64,000 nucleotides of DNA from Thraustochytrium sp. TN22. Lineage: Eukaryota > Sar > Bigyra > Thraustochytrida > Thraustochytriidae. The notes under the pieces were generated by a model. The model was not told where the DNA came from, ran no database searches, and saw only the letters and a list, made by a program, of their open reading frames with translations. The position numbers were made by a program, and so were the translations under genes. Shown piece after piece: positions 19,191 to 28,506 of this stretch; position 1 is the stretch's first letter, and each line of letters starts with the position of its first letter. Location of the stretch: contig JABLUY010000160.1 in the NCBI GenBank assembly GCA_013306675.1, forward strand, positions 1 to 64,000. Direction: 5' to 3'.

Positions 19191-20822
19191 CTACTCGGCG
19201 GCAAAGGCCTCGGCGCGCGTGGGCCACTTGGGCCAGGGCAGCGTATCACTGGGGTCGACGACAACCTGGTGGTAGTACACGGTCTTGGAGGTGAACCAGG
19301 CAGAGGAGTTGTCCCACTTGAGGGTGTAGACACCAGACTTGTCCGCAGTGAAGCGGCCCTGGTACGGCTCGGTCTTGACGGAGCAGGAGTGTGACGCGGC
19401 AGGGACGGGGAAGGAGCCGTCCGGGCCCTTGATGGAGAAGGTGATGTCGTGGTCCTCGAGAATCCACTCGTAGACGAGCTCGGAGCCCTGGGGCACCTCG
19501 ATGGTGGTCTCGAAGAAGGTTCCCTTCTCGATGGTGGCGGAGAGCGCCTCAAAGCCGTTGAGCTCGGTGTTCTTGTCAAAGAAGTGGGTGATGATGTCAC
19601 GCTGCTTGAGCGCGTAGTCGCGCACACGCTTGACGTTGAGGCCCTGCTGCGGGCCGACGAGGTTGACAGCCCAGCGCGGGATGGCGCCCTTGATGTTGAT
19701 CTGCAGCAGGTAGGTGAGGTCGATGCTCATGGCATTCTTGCCGACGGGCTTCTTGGGGTCGGAGCCGGCAGTGTTCTTCCAAAAGTAGCCGGACATGCCC
19801 ATGTGGCCGCGCACGATGCCGTGGGTGTCCTCGAGGCTCTTGACCTTGTCGGTGATGGCCGGAATGCTCATACACATGGAGACGCCGTAGCCGTTCTCAG
19901 CCCAGCAGGTGAACTCGCAAAAGACAAAGTCGCGATTGGAGAGCGGAAAGGGGAGCATCCAGGCGCCCCACTTGACGGAGTAGAGCGGCAGGTTGAGGTT
20001 CTCGGGGCGCACGGTCTTGCCACCGTAGCGGTCGTAGTCCTTGGGGATGAGGTGCAGGACGTCGCCGTCGCCGAACATCGGGTCGAGCATGGTGAAGATG
20101 CGGCAAAACTCGGAGCGCGTGCAGGTGACGGCGGCGTTCATCATGAGGTCGGCCGGGATCGGGATCTGCACCTGGGAAAGCACCATCTGCACGGACTCGC
20201 CCTCGGAGTCGACGCGGTCGCCGAGGAAGACCTTGATGCCGTCGGACTCGGTGGCCTTGCGCATGCCGCGCTCCTCGGGCGGCGAGGTGACGATGGCCAG
20301 CGCCTCCTGCAGGTTCTTGTTCATGAACTCCTTGATGTGCTCCTCCTCCTGGTTGGACAGCTCCGCGAGCTCGCTGAAGAAGCCATCCGGCAGCGGCAGG
20401 CTGCCGGCCTGCTCGCCGTACTCCTTGCGTTGCGTCGTGGTGAAGCTGAGCGTGCGCGGCCAGGACGCGCCGCCCACCTTCTCGAGAATGTCCTCGAACG
20501 AGAGGCCCTCGAGCGACTCGTTGTTCACGGCCACCAGCAGGTGCCCGGGCTTGATCTTGTCGTTCTCGCTCGACACCACGAAGGCGTCGCGCCCGTCGTC
20601 GCTGCTCTCCAGGTTGATGCCCATCGGGCCCTGCGAGGCGAACTCCACATCATACCTGTCGCCGGCGATGAAGATTTCGCGCGTCAGCCTTCGTGCCCTG
20701 CCTCCCGCGCGCGTCCATGACGCGCCGCGCCGCGCCCGCCGCGCCGCGCCGCGCTGCCCGCGTCTCGTTCTGCGCGCCTTGCCCTGTACAGCGCGTGCTC
20801 CGCAGCCAGGCTGTCGTGCCAT
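19191..20822 (-). CDS. PDZ-START-GOLD multidomain lipid-transfer-like protein
   Basis: A 543-residue protein. After a basic, low-complexity leader of about 50 residues there is a PDZ-like domain (YDVEFASQGPMGINLE...IKPGHLLVAVNNESLEGLSFEDI; about residues 57-125), with GPMG in place of the usual GLGF loop. A START-family lipid-binding domain follows (about 185-400: KVFLGDRVDSEGESVQMVLS, MLPFPLSNRDFVF, GMSGYFWKNT, WAVNLVG). The C-terminal GOLD-type beta domain (about 425-520: TTIEVPQGSELVYEWILEDH, GRFTADKSGVYTLKWDN) resembles those of p24 and Sec14/patellin proteins. Transfer or sensing of a lipid at Golgi or endosomal membranes is a reasonable inference; the ligand is unknown. The ATG is the first in frame, but the leader could be 5' UTR or exon-boundary sequence. 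Confidence 0.82.
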   Translation of the reverse strand: MARQPGCGARAVQGKARRTRRGQRGAARRARRGASWTRAGGRARRLTREIFIAGDRYDVEFASQGPMGINLESSDDGRDAFVVSSENDKIKPGHLLVAVNNESLEGLSFEDILEKVGGASWPRTLSFTTTQRKEYGEQAGSLPLPDGFFSELAELSNQEEEHIKEFMNKNLQEALAIVTSPPEERGMRKATESDGIKVFLGDRVDSEGESVQMVLSQVQIPIPADLMMNAAVTCTRSEFCRIFTMLDPMFGDGDVLHLIPKDYDRYGGKTVRPENLNLPLYSVKWGAWMLPFPLSNRDFVFCEFTCWAENGYGVSMCMSIPAITDKVKSLEDTHGIVRGHMGMSGYFWKNTAGSDPKKPVGKNAMSIDLTYLLQINIKGAIPRWAVNLVGPQQGLNVKRVRDYALKQRDIITHFFDKNTELNGFEALSATIEKGTFFETTIEVPQGSELVYEWILEDHDITFSIKGPDGSFPVPAASHSCSVKTEPYQGRFTADKSGVYTLKWDNSSAWFTSKTVYYHQVVVDPSDTLPWPKWPTRAEAFAAE

Positions 20823-21833
20823 GGCATCCCGTGTCGCGGGCGCAGCGCGCGCTCATCCGCTCGCCGCGCCGCCGCCGCGCCGCGCCGCGCCGCGCCGCGC
20901 GCTCCTGCCCGCCGCCACTTACAGCGTCTCGCCCGCGAAGGCCGCCATCCTGCCGCCCTGCTGCGCCGCGCGCGCGTGCTGCTCCGAGGCCGAGGCCGCG
21001 CGATTCTGGTTTGCTCTGCCCAGCTCTTGCTCCGCTGGCAGGCAGGTGAAGGCAGGCGGATACAGGCAGGCTGTCTCGTTTCGCACAGCCCTGACACTGC
21101 AGTGGTCGGAGCCCAGCTCAACTTGACAGTGAACTTGAACTTGAACTTGAACAACGAAGAGGGCGAGGGGGCACCACGCAAGTGGAGAGACAGGACTCGG
21201 ACTCGGACTCGGACTCGGACTCCACTCCGTGGCCGCTGGCCGACAAGGCAAAGCACACAGCTCGCCACTGTAACTTGAACTCAGGGCCGTCCCGTCTCGG
21301 CACTCTCCGCCAAAGCTGGCTAGCTGAGCTAGCTAACTCGGAGGTCTCGCCGGTCTCCGGCGAAGTGGACGGCGCGGCGCCCGGCACGCGCGCGGCGCCG
21401 GACCCGCGCTCCGGGCCCTACCAGTGGCCCGCGCCGCCTCGCAGAGGCCCCGCCGACGAGGCGGCAGCCAGCCAGGCTGAGCCGCCACGCAGGAGGGCCC
21501 GGGCCCCTCGGGCGCGCTCGCAGCTGCCGCGCCGCGCGGTGGCGTGCGGGAGCGAGCCTGACTCGGAGGGCTCCGAGTCCGAGTCGAGCCCTGACTTGAC
21601 TCCTGACAGACGGCAGAGTCCAGGCGACTCCGGACTCGGACTCCACGTGGACGCACGTGGTCTGGCGCAGTGGCGCGGAAATCGGCGCGCGCTCCGGCGG
21701 ACGCGGGCGAAAGCGCAGCGCGCGCTCGCGCGCGAGCGAGCCGCGCTGCGCATGCCGACGATGCCGTGGCAGGGGCAAGCAGGCCGGGAAAGAAGCGGCG
21801 GCGGCGGCGGCGGAGGAGGAGGGCGGCGGGAGG
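20823..21833. promoter_or_regulatory. Divergent 1-kb upstream region with hexamer repeats
   Basis: Between the divergent PDZ-START-GOLD and mL45-like genes. It contains (GCCGC)n-like runs at about 20870-20900, a GAACTT/AACTTG hexamer run at about 21121-21150 and five copies of GGACTC at about 21190-21220. No gene is supported. Confidence 0.5.
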
Positions 21834-22841
21834 ATGCTGGGCGCGGCCGGGCGCGCGGCGGCGCGCGGCGCGGCGGCGCGCGGCGCGGAGGCGCGCGGGC
21901 CTGCGCGCGCGCTGTCGTCGATGGCGAGCCTGGGCGGGCAGCCGTCGGCGGCGGAGGTGCGCAAGATGCGCTGCACCGAGATGGTCATGGACAGGCGGCA
22001 GCCGGAGGTGGGGGACGCGGAGCGCGAGCTGCCGCTGCTGTCGCGCGGGTGGCGCGCGCGCAAGCGGTTCCAGTTCGGGTCCATGACCAAGTCGTTCCGC
22101 GCCAAGAGCCTGGTGGCGCGCACCGACAAGCAGTACAACGAGCGCGGCTTCCTCGCGGACGCGCAGCTCATCTACCAGGAGTTCAACGCGGCGCTGGCGA
22201 CGGGCGCGTTTCGGCAGATGCTGGACGTCTGTACGGAGAATCTCACGGACAAGCTGCAGCAGGGCATGAACTACGATGCGGTGCTGGGCTCGAGCAAGCT
22301 CTCGCGCGTGGCGGCCTTTCTGGAGCCGCCCGAACTGCTGCAGGCGCGCACCGTGAGCATGCACCAGCAGGCGCGCGACCTGGTCTTTGCGCAGTTCACC
22401 GTGCGCTTCGTGACGGAGAACCGCCGCGTGCGCCCTGAGGACCTTGGCCACGGCGTGGCGAGCGCGGCCGGGGGGCGCGGCCAGCGCCACGGCAAGGCCG
22501 CCAAGTCCGTACAGGCGGAGATGTCGCGCCGCTACCAGCAGAACCTGCTGCGCCAGCAGGGCTCGCGCGTCGAGCGCGAGCCGGGTCGGTGGATGGTGGC
22601 CTTTGACGGCTCCAAGGGCGAGTACTACTATAACTCGGTCACGCGCCAAGCGCGTTGGGACCGGCCCCCGAACTTTCTCATCACGCCGGCCTACACGCTC
22701 TGCGCCAATGGCACGCTAGGTGTCACCGGCACGCTGCTGCACGAGGACGCGGCCACCGGCGTCGACCAGGTTCAGGTTGATGTCATCTTCGAGCGCCCGC
22801 TCTTCAACCTGGGCACGCCATGGCGCGTTGCCCTCTTCTAA
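21834..22841 (+). CDS. Tim44/mL45-like mitochondrial protein with WW-like insert
   Basis: A 335-residue protein starting MLGAAGRAAARGAAARG, a strong matrix-targeting presequence. The body (about residues 60-215 and 285-335) resembles the Tim44-like domain of mitoribosomal mL45/Mba1, which tethers the ribosome to the inner membrane and Oxa1: QFGSMTKSFRAKSLVARTDK, LLQARTVSMHQQARDLVFAQFTVRF and a final strand set. Inserted before the last strands is a WW-like module (about residues 250-281) with GRWMVAFDGSKGEYYYNS and TRQARWDRPPNF, where the two Trp and the Pro of a WW domain are recognisable. A WW module here is unusual. The coding tail is duplicated several times downstream. Confidence 0.78.
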   Translation: MLGAAGRAAARGAAARGAEARGPARALSSMASLGGQPSAAEVRKMRCTEMVMDRRQPEVGDAERELPLLSRGWRARKRFQFGSMTKSFRAKSLVARTDKQYNERGFLADAQLIYQEFNAALATGAFRQMLDVCTENLTDKLQQGMNYDAVLGSSKLSRVAAFLEPPELLQARTVSMHQQARDLVFAQFTVRFVTENRRVRPEDLGHGVASAAGGRGQRHGKAAKSVQAEMSRRYQQNLLRQQGSRVEREPGRWMVAFDGSKGEYYYNSVTRQARWDRPPNFLITPAYTLCANGTLGVTGTLLHEDAATGVDQVQVDVIFERPLFNLGTPWRVALF

Positions 22842-23069
22842 CGAACTAAGCTAAAATGAAAGAATCAAACAAACAAAGAAACAAGGATGCCATCTTCGAG
22901 CGCCCGCTCTTCAACCTGGGCACAAACAAACAAAGAAACAAGCATGTCATCTTCCAGCGCCCGCTCTTCGACCTGGGCACGCCATGGCGCGTTGCCCTCT
23001 TCCAACGAACTAAGCTAAAGGATGCCATCTTCGAGCGCCCGCTCTTCGACCTGGGCACGCCATGGCGCG
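22779..23069 (+). repeat. Tandem copies of the mL45-like gene tail; 88-residue derived ORF
   Basis: Four units related to GATGTCATCTTCGAGCGC start at 22779 (inside the gene, ending in its stop), 22886, 22944 and 23021. Units 1 and 3 extend through GCCATGGCGCGTTGCCCTC to the post-stop AACGAACTAAGCTAAA. Unit 2 is cut short and joined by an AAACAAACAAAGAAACAAG linker that also occurs before it. Downstream of the true stop a new ATG frame (22856-23122, 88 codons, different phase) stays open and translates the gene's C-terminal peptide (IFERPLFNLGTPWR) three times. Whether it is expressed is unknown. Confidence 0.88.
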
Positions 23070-23242
23070 AAGGAGATGGTATGTATGTACGAGAAGTCTC
23101 ATTGCATTCCGAGTGCTCTTGAGGAAGGGGAAGGTAGAAGGGAAAACTACATATGTACGAGCTGCTGTTGTTTTTCAGGGGCGCGCGTGCTGGTGCTGGC
23201 CTTGGGTTGTTTTGTACTTGCTTGCTTGCTGTAAGTGCTACA

Positions 23243-23652
23243 TCAGGAGGTCCCCGCTGTTGCGCGCTTGCGGCGCTTGCCGTCGCTGCCAAGTTTCTCT
23301 GGGAGCTCGGCAATGCGGTCCAGAAGACGCTGCTCGAGCTCCGCAATCTTCGATTCAAGTCGAGAGATGCTGCTGGACCCCGCTGGCCCCGTAGCGGCCG
23401 CTTGCTTGAGTAGCGAGCCGAGGTTCATCGGCAACCCACCATCCTGCACGCTCTGTAGGCTGAGCAGGTGCTCCAGTACAGGGGAGGACGTCAAGCCACT
23501 GGGAGCCCCACCGTTGGCCAGAGCGGACGCGCACGGTAGCAGGCTGCGCACGCTCGCCTCCATGGCCGTAGGAGATACAATAGTCGGGCTCGCCGTCGCC
23601 TGTTGCTGCTCCTCAGACCTTTGCGTACTGGAAGACTGCGGGGAATCCTGCA

Positions 23653-23712
<60 letters not shown>

Positions 23713-24568
23713 GCATTTCTCTGGTGGAGGCAGGCCCTGTCCCCCCAGACAAGGCCGCTACCGTGGAGGATGCGACGGCGGCAGCGGCAACAGCTGCTGC
23801 AGCATTCGAGGCGATGGAATGTGCGCCGTTGCCGTTGCGCGCCCCGGTTGATGATGACGGCGGCGGCGGCGGCGGTGGTGGTGACTTCTGCGGATGTGGC
23901 GCCCCATCCTCCTCATGGTCTTGGTCCGGGTCGTGAGCACTGGGACGCTTGACGTCCTCCAGGCCGGTGTGGTCATGCTGGTGCTGTAGAGACGCACCGT
24001 TGCGAAAGGGAAAGGCGGCGGCAGCGAGGCGGATGGATGGCGTGGCCCCGGCGGCCGCACTCTGCAGGGGCAAGTCCGCAGAGTGGTCGGCCGCGGCGGA
24101 CAAGGTCATGGCCGAGGCGCTGCTCGGAAGGCATGCGCCAGACTCGGCGTCGGAGCCGCAAATGTCGTCGTGGTCCTCCCAGGTAGCCAGCAGGCGGTCG
24201 ATGGCTGGCAGGCAGCCGAGGTCGCGCGCATCGACCTGCTTGGCGAAGCAGTACCGGCGCACCTCGAGCAGCAGGTGGTGCGCCTCGACATTGGTGCGCT
24301 TGAGCGCGGAGATTTCCTCACGCATGCGCTTGAGCTCCTCCTTGCGCTTGGCGCGGAAGCGGCGCGCCGCTTGACTGTTTTGCAGCTTACGGCGATTGTA
24401 GGAGACTTCAGCGGACTCATTGGAGTCGCCGTTGCCATTACTGGCATTGTTATTGCCTGCGTGCGCATGGCCCGTGCCGGTCGCGCCGCCGTCCTTGGCG
24501 GCGCCGGTCTCGAGCGAAACTGCGCGCGCTTGGTCGCCATTCCCGTGATGTGCGAGCGAGCGCGCCAT
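23243..24568 (-). CDS. bZIP transcription factor with polyglutamine tract
   Basis: A 441-residue nuclear DNA-binding protein. The basic region SYNRRKLQNSQAARRFRAKR (about residues 57-76) has the N-x2-AA-R-x-F-R core of GCN4/ATF-like factors. A short leucine zipper follows (KEELKRMREEISALKRTNVEAHHLLLEV). After it come an acidic stretch, a proline-rich region (PPPPPPPPSSS), 18 consecutive glutamines encoded by pure CAG (23657-23710 on the plus strand), and a C-terminal coiled coil (SRLESKIAELEQRLLDRIAEL) ending in a basic KRRKRAT. The ATG chosen is the first; the frame is open upstream through an 18-bp repeat region without ATG. Targets cannot be inferred. Confidence 0.9.
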
Positions 24569-24654
24569 GGCCAGCGCGCCGCAGTGGCCGCTCAGCAGCG
24601 ACGCGTCCTGCGGCGCGAGGCCCTCGTCGTGGTCCACGCGGTGCACCGTGGAGA

Positions 24655-24720
24655 AGGGAGGCGGCGGCAAAGACGGAGGCGGCGGCAAAGACGGAGGCGG
24701 CGGCAAAGACGGAGGCGAGA
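24655..24720. repeat. 18-bp tandem repeat in the bZIP upstream region
   Basis: Three to four copies of GGAGGCGGCGGCAAAGAC lie about 90-150 bp upstream of the bZIP start codon, in its presumed promoter or 5' UTR. The unit is a multiple of three, so the open frame there reads SLPPPP repeats. Confidence 0.85.
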
Positions 24721-26724
24721 CGAATGAGATAGGATCCGAAGAAGTAGGAGCGAAAGGAAAGAGTAGACGAACTAGCCTCGTGCCCAAGCGGGGGAGGATG
24801 GACTTGGCGTCTCCCAGGACCTACGTAAGAGCCAAGCTAACTGCTCAGCGCAACACGGCGCGGCACGGCTCGGCTCGGCACGGCGCGGCACGGCACGGCC
24901 CACGCGGGGCCCTGCCTGCGTCCCGAGGCCAGGGCCAGGTCGGCGGCCACGGCGCGCGCGCAGCGCCCGCGCGCCCGCCGTCTGCCGCGCAGTTGGGACC
25001 TCGCTTGAGGCGCCCGAGGCGCCCAGCCCGAGTGTAGCCGCCTGGCTGCCGGGTCCCGCTCGCCGCGCGAACGAACCCGAGCGAGCGAGCGAGCGAGCGA
25101 GCTGGCGCGGGAGGGGCCTGCCTGCCCGCCCGCCTGCGCGCCTGCCTGGCCTGCCTGCCTGCGCGCCCGCTGCGCCCCACCCTGCCTGCCGGCCTGCTGC
25201 GGCCTCGAGCGAGCGCGCGAGCGGCGGCCGGGCCGAGTCTGGCTACCCTGTCGCGCGCCGTCCGCGCGGCCCGCGCAGACCGCGCCTCCGCGCAAGCGGA
25301 TGACGCGAGCCCGCTCCGCGAGCCCGCGCCTGCGACGCAATGCCCGGGTCGAAGGCCGCGGGTTGCGCACGCCGCGGCTGGGGCGTGCCCGCGACCGGCG
25401 GTCCCGAGGAGGCTTGGTGATGCGAAGGATCCCTGCGAGCGCCGGCGGGCCGGTCGACCGCGCTCGGAGGGCTGCCAATCGAGGTCTGGCCGGAGCGAGG
25501 GGCCCTCGCCCGAGCGAGCGAGCCCGCGCCCGAGCGAGCCCGCGCCCGAGCGAGCCCGCGCAAGCTCTGGCAGCACTGCACTGCACCGCACTGCACCGCT
25601 GCGGCGGCGGCGGCGCGGTTCTTGGCGGGGCGACGCATGACGAGGCGTCGACGATGACGCACGAACCCGACATCAGAACTGCGCATCGACGATTCGCAGC
25701 GAGCTAGCTAGCGAGCTAGCTGGATGCTGGGATTCGAGACGGCGGCGGGCCGCGGAAGCGCAGGCGGCTGTCAGAGGCGGGCGTGCGGGCGCACTGGCGC
25801 ACTGCCCGAGAGGCGAGAGAGACGGACACGCACGGACACGACCAGCGCAGAACTTGCGAGCTGGCCGCGACTCCGCCTGGTGCCAGTGATGATGAGCGAG
25901 AGCAGAAAAGGGCTCGCCAGGGGGGCAAAAGCCTCGCTCCAGATCTCAGCTCCGCCAAGGCAGTTGTTGCGCAGACTCATCACTGTCAGAGCGCGCAATC
26001 TTCGAACGAAGCAGTGGCAGGCAGGCAGGCAGGCAGGCAGTGCCAGTGCAGCTTCCATGTTGAGGTCATCATGCAGGGAGCGACGGACGTTTGCGCGTAT
26101 CCAAGGTGACGCTGCGACGAGGCAGGCTCGCGTCGTCTTGCAATGCCATTTCCCTTGTGCTGCCCGCGGAAGAAGAAGCGCGGGCGTGGCCGACGGGTCG
26201 CGGATACGCTGGTCCGGCACCGGGAGGTTCAAGTCTGTGACGGTTGATCACTGTACCACTCACCAACCTAACTAGTTAACCGCTGCGCTGCAGCCTGCAC
26301 TGCCTGCAGTAGGCCTAGGCCTAGTACGCTGGCAGTAGGCTAACGCCTGCCGGGCCCGGACTCGGCCCGGCCCGGCCTGCCGGGGGCGTCGCCTGTTGCG
26401 CTTCCTCCGTCTTGCGTCGTTGAGCTTGTGTCAGCAGTGCAAGCGAGCGAGCCTCGCTGCCTCGAGCCTGCAGTGACTGTGAGAACTTGAATGCAGTGCA
26501 CGGAATAAGGAACGTGGTACGGAAACAGCGTCAAAAGAAAGAAAGAAAGAACGAAAGAAAGAAAGAAAGAAAGAAAGCAAGAGAGAAAGCAGGCAAGCAA
26601 CGGCGTCCACAGAAGATGGATGGATCCTCGAATTGTCGATTGTCGCGATCCGCCACGAAAGTCGCTCCGCTCCTGTGGACAAGCAAGCAAGCAAACAGAC
26701 ACAGAACAGGCATCGGCAAAGCGT
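24721..26724. other. 2-kb intergenic region, simple repeats only
   Basis: No supported gene between the bZIP start and the eIF3j stop. It contains CGGCACGG-type runs at about 24855-24900, (GAGC)n at about 25078-25100, CGAGCGAGCCCGCGCC repeats at about 25510-25560, a TGCAC run at about 25572-25600, GCTAGCGAGCTAGC near 25703, (AGGC)n at about 26020-26040, AGGCCTAGGCCTAG at about 26310 and a (GAAA)n tract at about 26535-26580. Confidence 0.5.
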
Positions 26725-27516
26725 TTACATGAAGTCGCCGTCGAGGTCCTCATTCACGTAGGAGGCGGCGTGCGCGAGGCCGCGGGCGTCGGCGCCACTA
26801 AAGTCGGCGAGGTCGTTGTTGTCATTACGCGCAACGTTGGCGAACTTCTTAGTGACCTTCTTCTTCTTCTTGTTCTGGTCAGCCTTGACGCGCTCGTTCT
26901 TGATGACGCCGAGCACGGCAACGACCTCGGCGAAGTCCTCGCCCTTGATGGTGCGGCCGAGGTTGCGGCAGATCTCCTTGAGGAACTCCTTGGTCATGTA
27001 CGCGTTGTCCATGACCTCGAAGCGGAGGCCCACCGCCTCGGCGAAGGTCTTGCACTCGTCCTCGTCCGAGAGCGGGACGGCGGTGAGCAGCGCCTGAATG
27101 GCGTCGGCGTCCACGCCGCCCTGGTCCTTCTTGGCCTGGAACATCTCGCCCATGAGCGAGAGGTCGGCCTCCTCGGCCATCTGCTGCAGGCGCTGCTTCT
27201 CGGCCATCTTCTCCTCCTTGCTGAGCGGCTTGGCGTTGCGCAGCGCCTCGGCCTCGGCCGCCAGCTTGTCCTCGAGCTCCTTCTGCTTGGCCTTGGCGCT
27301 CGCCGCCTTCTTGCTCTTGGGCTTGCCGCCCTCGGCCGGCGTCTTGCGCGGCTGCGTACCCTCGGTGGCCTCGGCCTCGTTCGAGAAGTCCACCACCTCA
27401 TCGTCCTCGCTCACGGCCTCCTCATCGCCGCCCACCGCGCCCTTGGTGTCCACCTCCTCGGCGGCAGCCAGCACCTGGTCGGCCGCGGCCTCCCAGTCAT
27501 CGTCGTCCCACGACAT
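26725..27516 (-). CDS. EIF3J: Translation initiation factor eIF3 subunit J
   Basis: Loosely bound eIF3 subunit that sits near the mRNA entry channel of the 40S ribosome and acts in scanning and recycling (yeast Hcr1). The 263-residue product begins MSWDDDDWEAAADQV, the hallmark acidic Trp-rich N-terminus that contacts eIF3b. A lysine-rich helical segment follows (SKKAASAKAKQKELEDKLA), then the conserved centre LKEICRNLGRTIKGEDFAEV and the basic KKKKKVTKKF tail. Length and layout are typical. The frame continues upstream of the ATG only because a long (CCG)n tract lies in the 5' UTR and reads as poly-Arg. Confidence 0.93.
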   Translation of the reverse strand: MSWDDDDWEAAADQVLAAAEEVDTKGAVGGDEEAVSEDDEVVDFSNEAEATEGTQPRKTPAEGGKPKSKKAASAKAKQKELEDKLAAEAEALRNAKPLSKEEKMAEKQRLQQMAEEADLSLMGEMFQAKKDQGGVDADAIQALLTAVPLSDEDECKTFAEAVGLRFEVMDNAYMTKEFLKEICRNLGRTIKGEDFAEVVAVLGVIKNERVKADQNKKKKKVTKKFANVARNDNNDLADFSGADARGLAHAASYVNEDLDGDFM

Positions 27517-27561
27517 GCTGCTGCTGCGGCTGCTGCCTGCCTCGCTCGCGCGCTCTGCCCC

Positions 27562-27565
<4 letters not shown>

Positions 27566-27618
<53 letters not shown>
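27566..27618. repeat. (CCG)n tract in the eIF3j 5' region
   Basis: About 17 uninterrupted CCG/GCC triplets lie 50-100 bp upstream of the eIF3j start codon. The tract probably falls in the 5' UTR, where GC-rich triplet structure could affect scanning. Confidence 0.9.
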
Positions 27619-27619
<1 letters not shown>

Positions 27620-28506
27620 CCTCCCTCCACGCGCGCCGCCTTGCCTGCGTGTCTGGAGGCGACGGAAGGTGCCGTGAGTGGCTCGCAGCGAAAAAGCCAA
27701 GAGGCCTTGCTTGTCAGAGTGCTTGACCGACCACGAAAGTGAGCGCGGCGAGTTCAAGCTCGCTGTCAAGCTCGCTAACTATCAGGAGCAAGGACAACTT
27801 GAAGGCGAGCCGGCCTGGCGGCCAAGATGAAGTGCAACACAACTCGAGTCGAGTCGAATGGGCAGCAAGAAAGAGCGCAAGATGCAGAGTTGCAAGGACG
27901 AGCAAAAGCTGGCGGTGCGAAAGTGGCAACAAATTGGCATGCATGGAAATCATCGCAAATCTGCGTTGCCAGCAGACCGAAAGGAATCAAATGAGATGTG
28001 ATTATTGGAAACAAAAGGGAATGTGAACATCAAATGTAATACAAGGCAGGGGCCGCCCACGCAGCCAGTTGAATAAAAGAGAAAAAAGATGCCCGCTCGC
28101 TCGTCTCGCGCTCGGAAATGTGCCCTTTTGCGCGCCGCGAACGAGGAGCACCAGAAGGGAGGTGCCGTCCCAGACGGAACGGCACCAAAAGATGGATCAT
28201 AGCGATCGCGCTAAAGGCTAGCTAAGTGGGACGCCGCGCGCTTCCTTTGGCTTGCGAGCATTGGGGAAAATGGCGCGAGAGGTCCGGTGCCTACGACCAA
28301 CCTGTAAGGCTCGGCTGGAATACGCCAGGGGAGTCCTGGTCGGGTCGGGTCGGGTCTGGTCTGGCATGGTCTGTCTGGACTACGAGGCCCGCCGGGGCCA
28401 GCGTGGGTGTGGCTGTGGCTGTGGCTGCACTAGCTACGAGCGAAGCCCACCTGATGCACGCAGTCCGCGGGCCGCCGAGAGTGTGGCGAGCAAGGGTGGC
28501 TGTCGC
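27619..28506. other. Intergenic region with a short inverted repeat
   Basis: Between the eIF3j start and the CaMK stop. A perfect 8-bp inverted repeat, GGTGCCGT...ACGGCACC, lies at about 28161-28187. A (CGGGT)n-like run is at about 28337-28358. The stretch near 28020-28090 is the most AT-rich part of this neighbourhood. No gene is supported. Confidence 0.45.

Noticed and set aside
21182-21833. Upstream open frames before the mL45-like gene
   Set aside because: Hexamer-repeat and Arg/Ala-rich composition without domains; the presequence starts at the ATG at 21834.
24837-25707. Overlapping Arg/Ala-rich open frames on both strands
   Set aside because: Produced by CGGCACGG, GAGC and GCCCGAGCGAGC repeats; no domain, start context or conservation signal.
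27517-27630. Poly-arginine N-terminal extension of eIF3j
   Set aside because: It is the translation of a (CCG)n tract; the conserved WDDDDWE start lies at the downstream ATG.
28161-28187. GGTGCCGT...ACGGCACC inverted repeat as a possible small RNA gene
   Set aside because: Only one short stem is present, without further structure or promoter elements; kept as a note in the intergenic entry.
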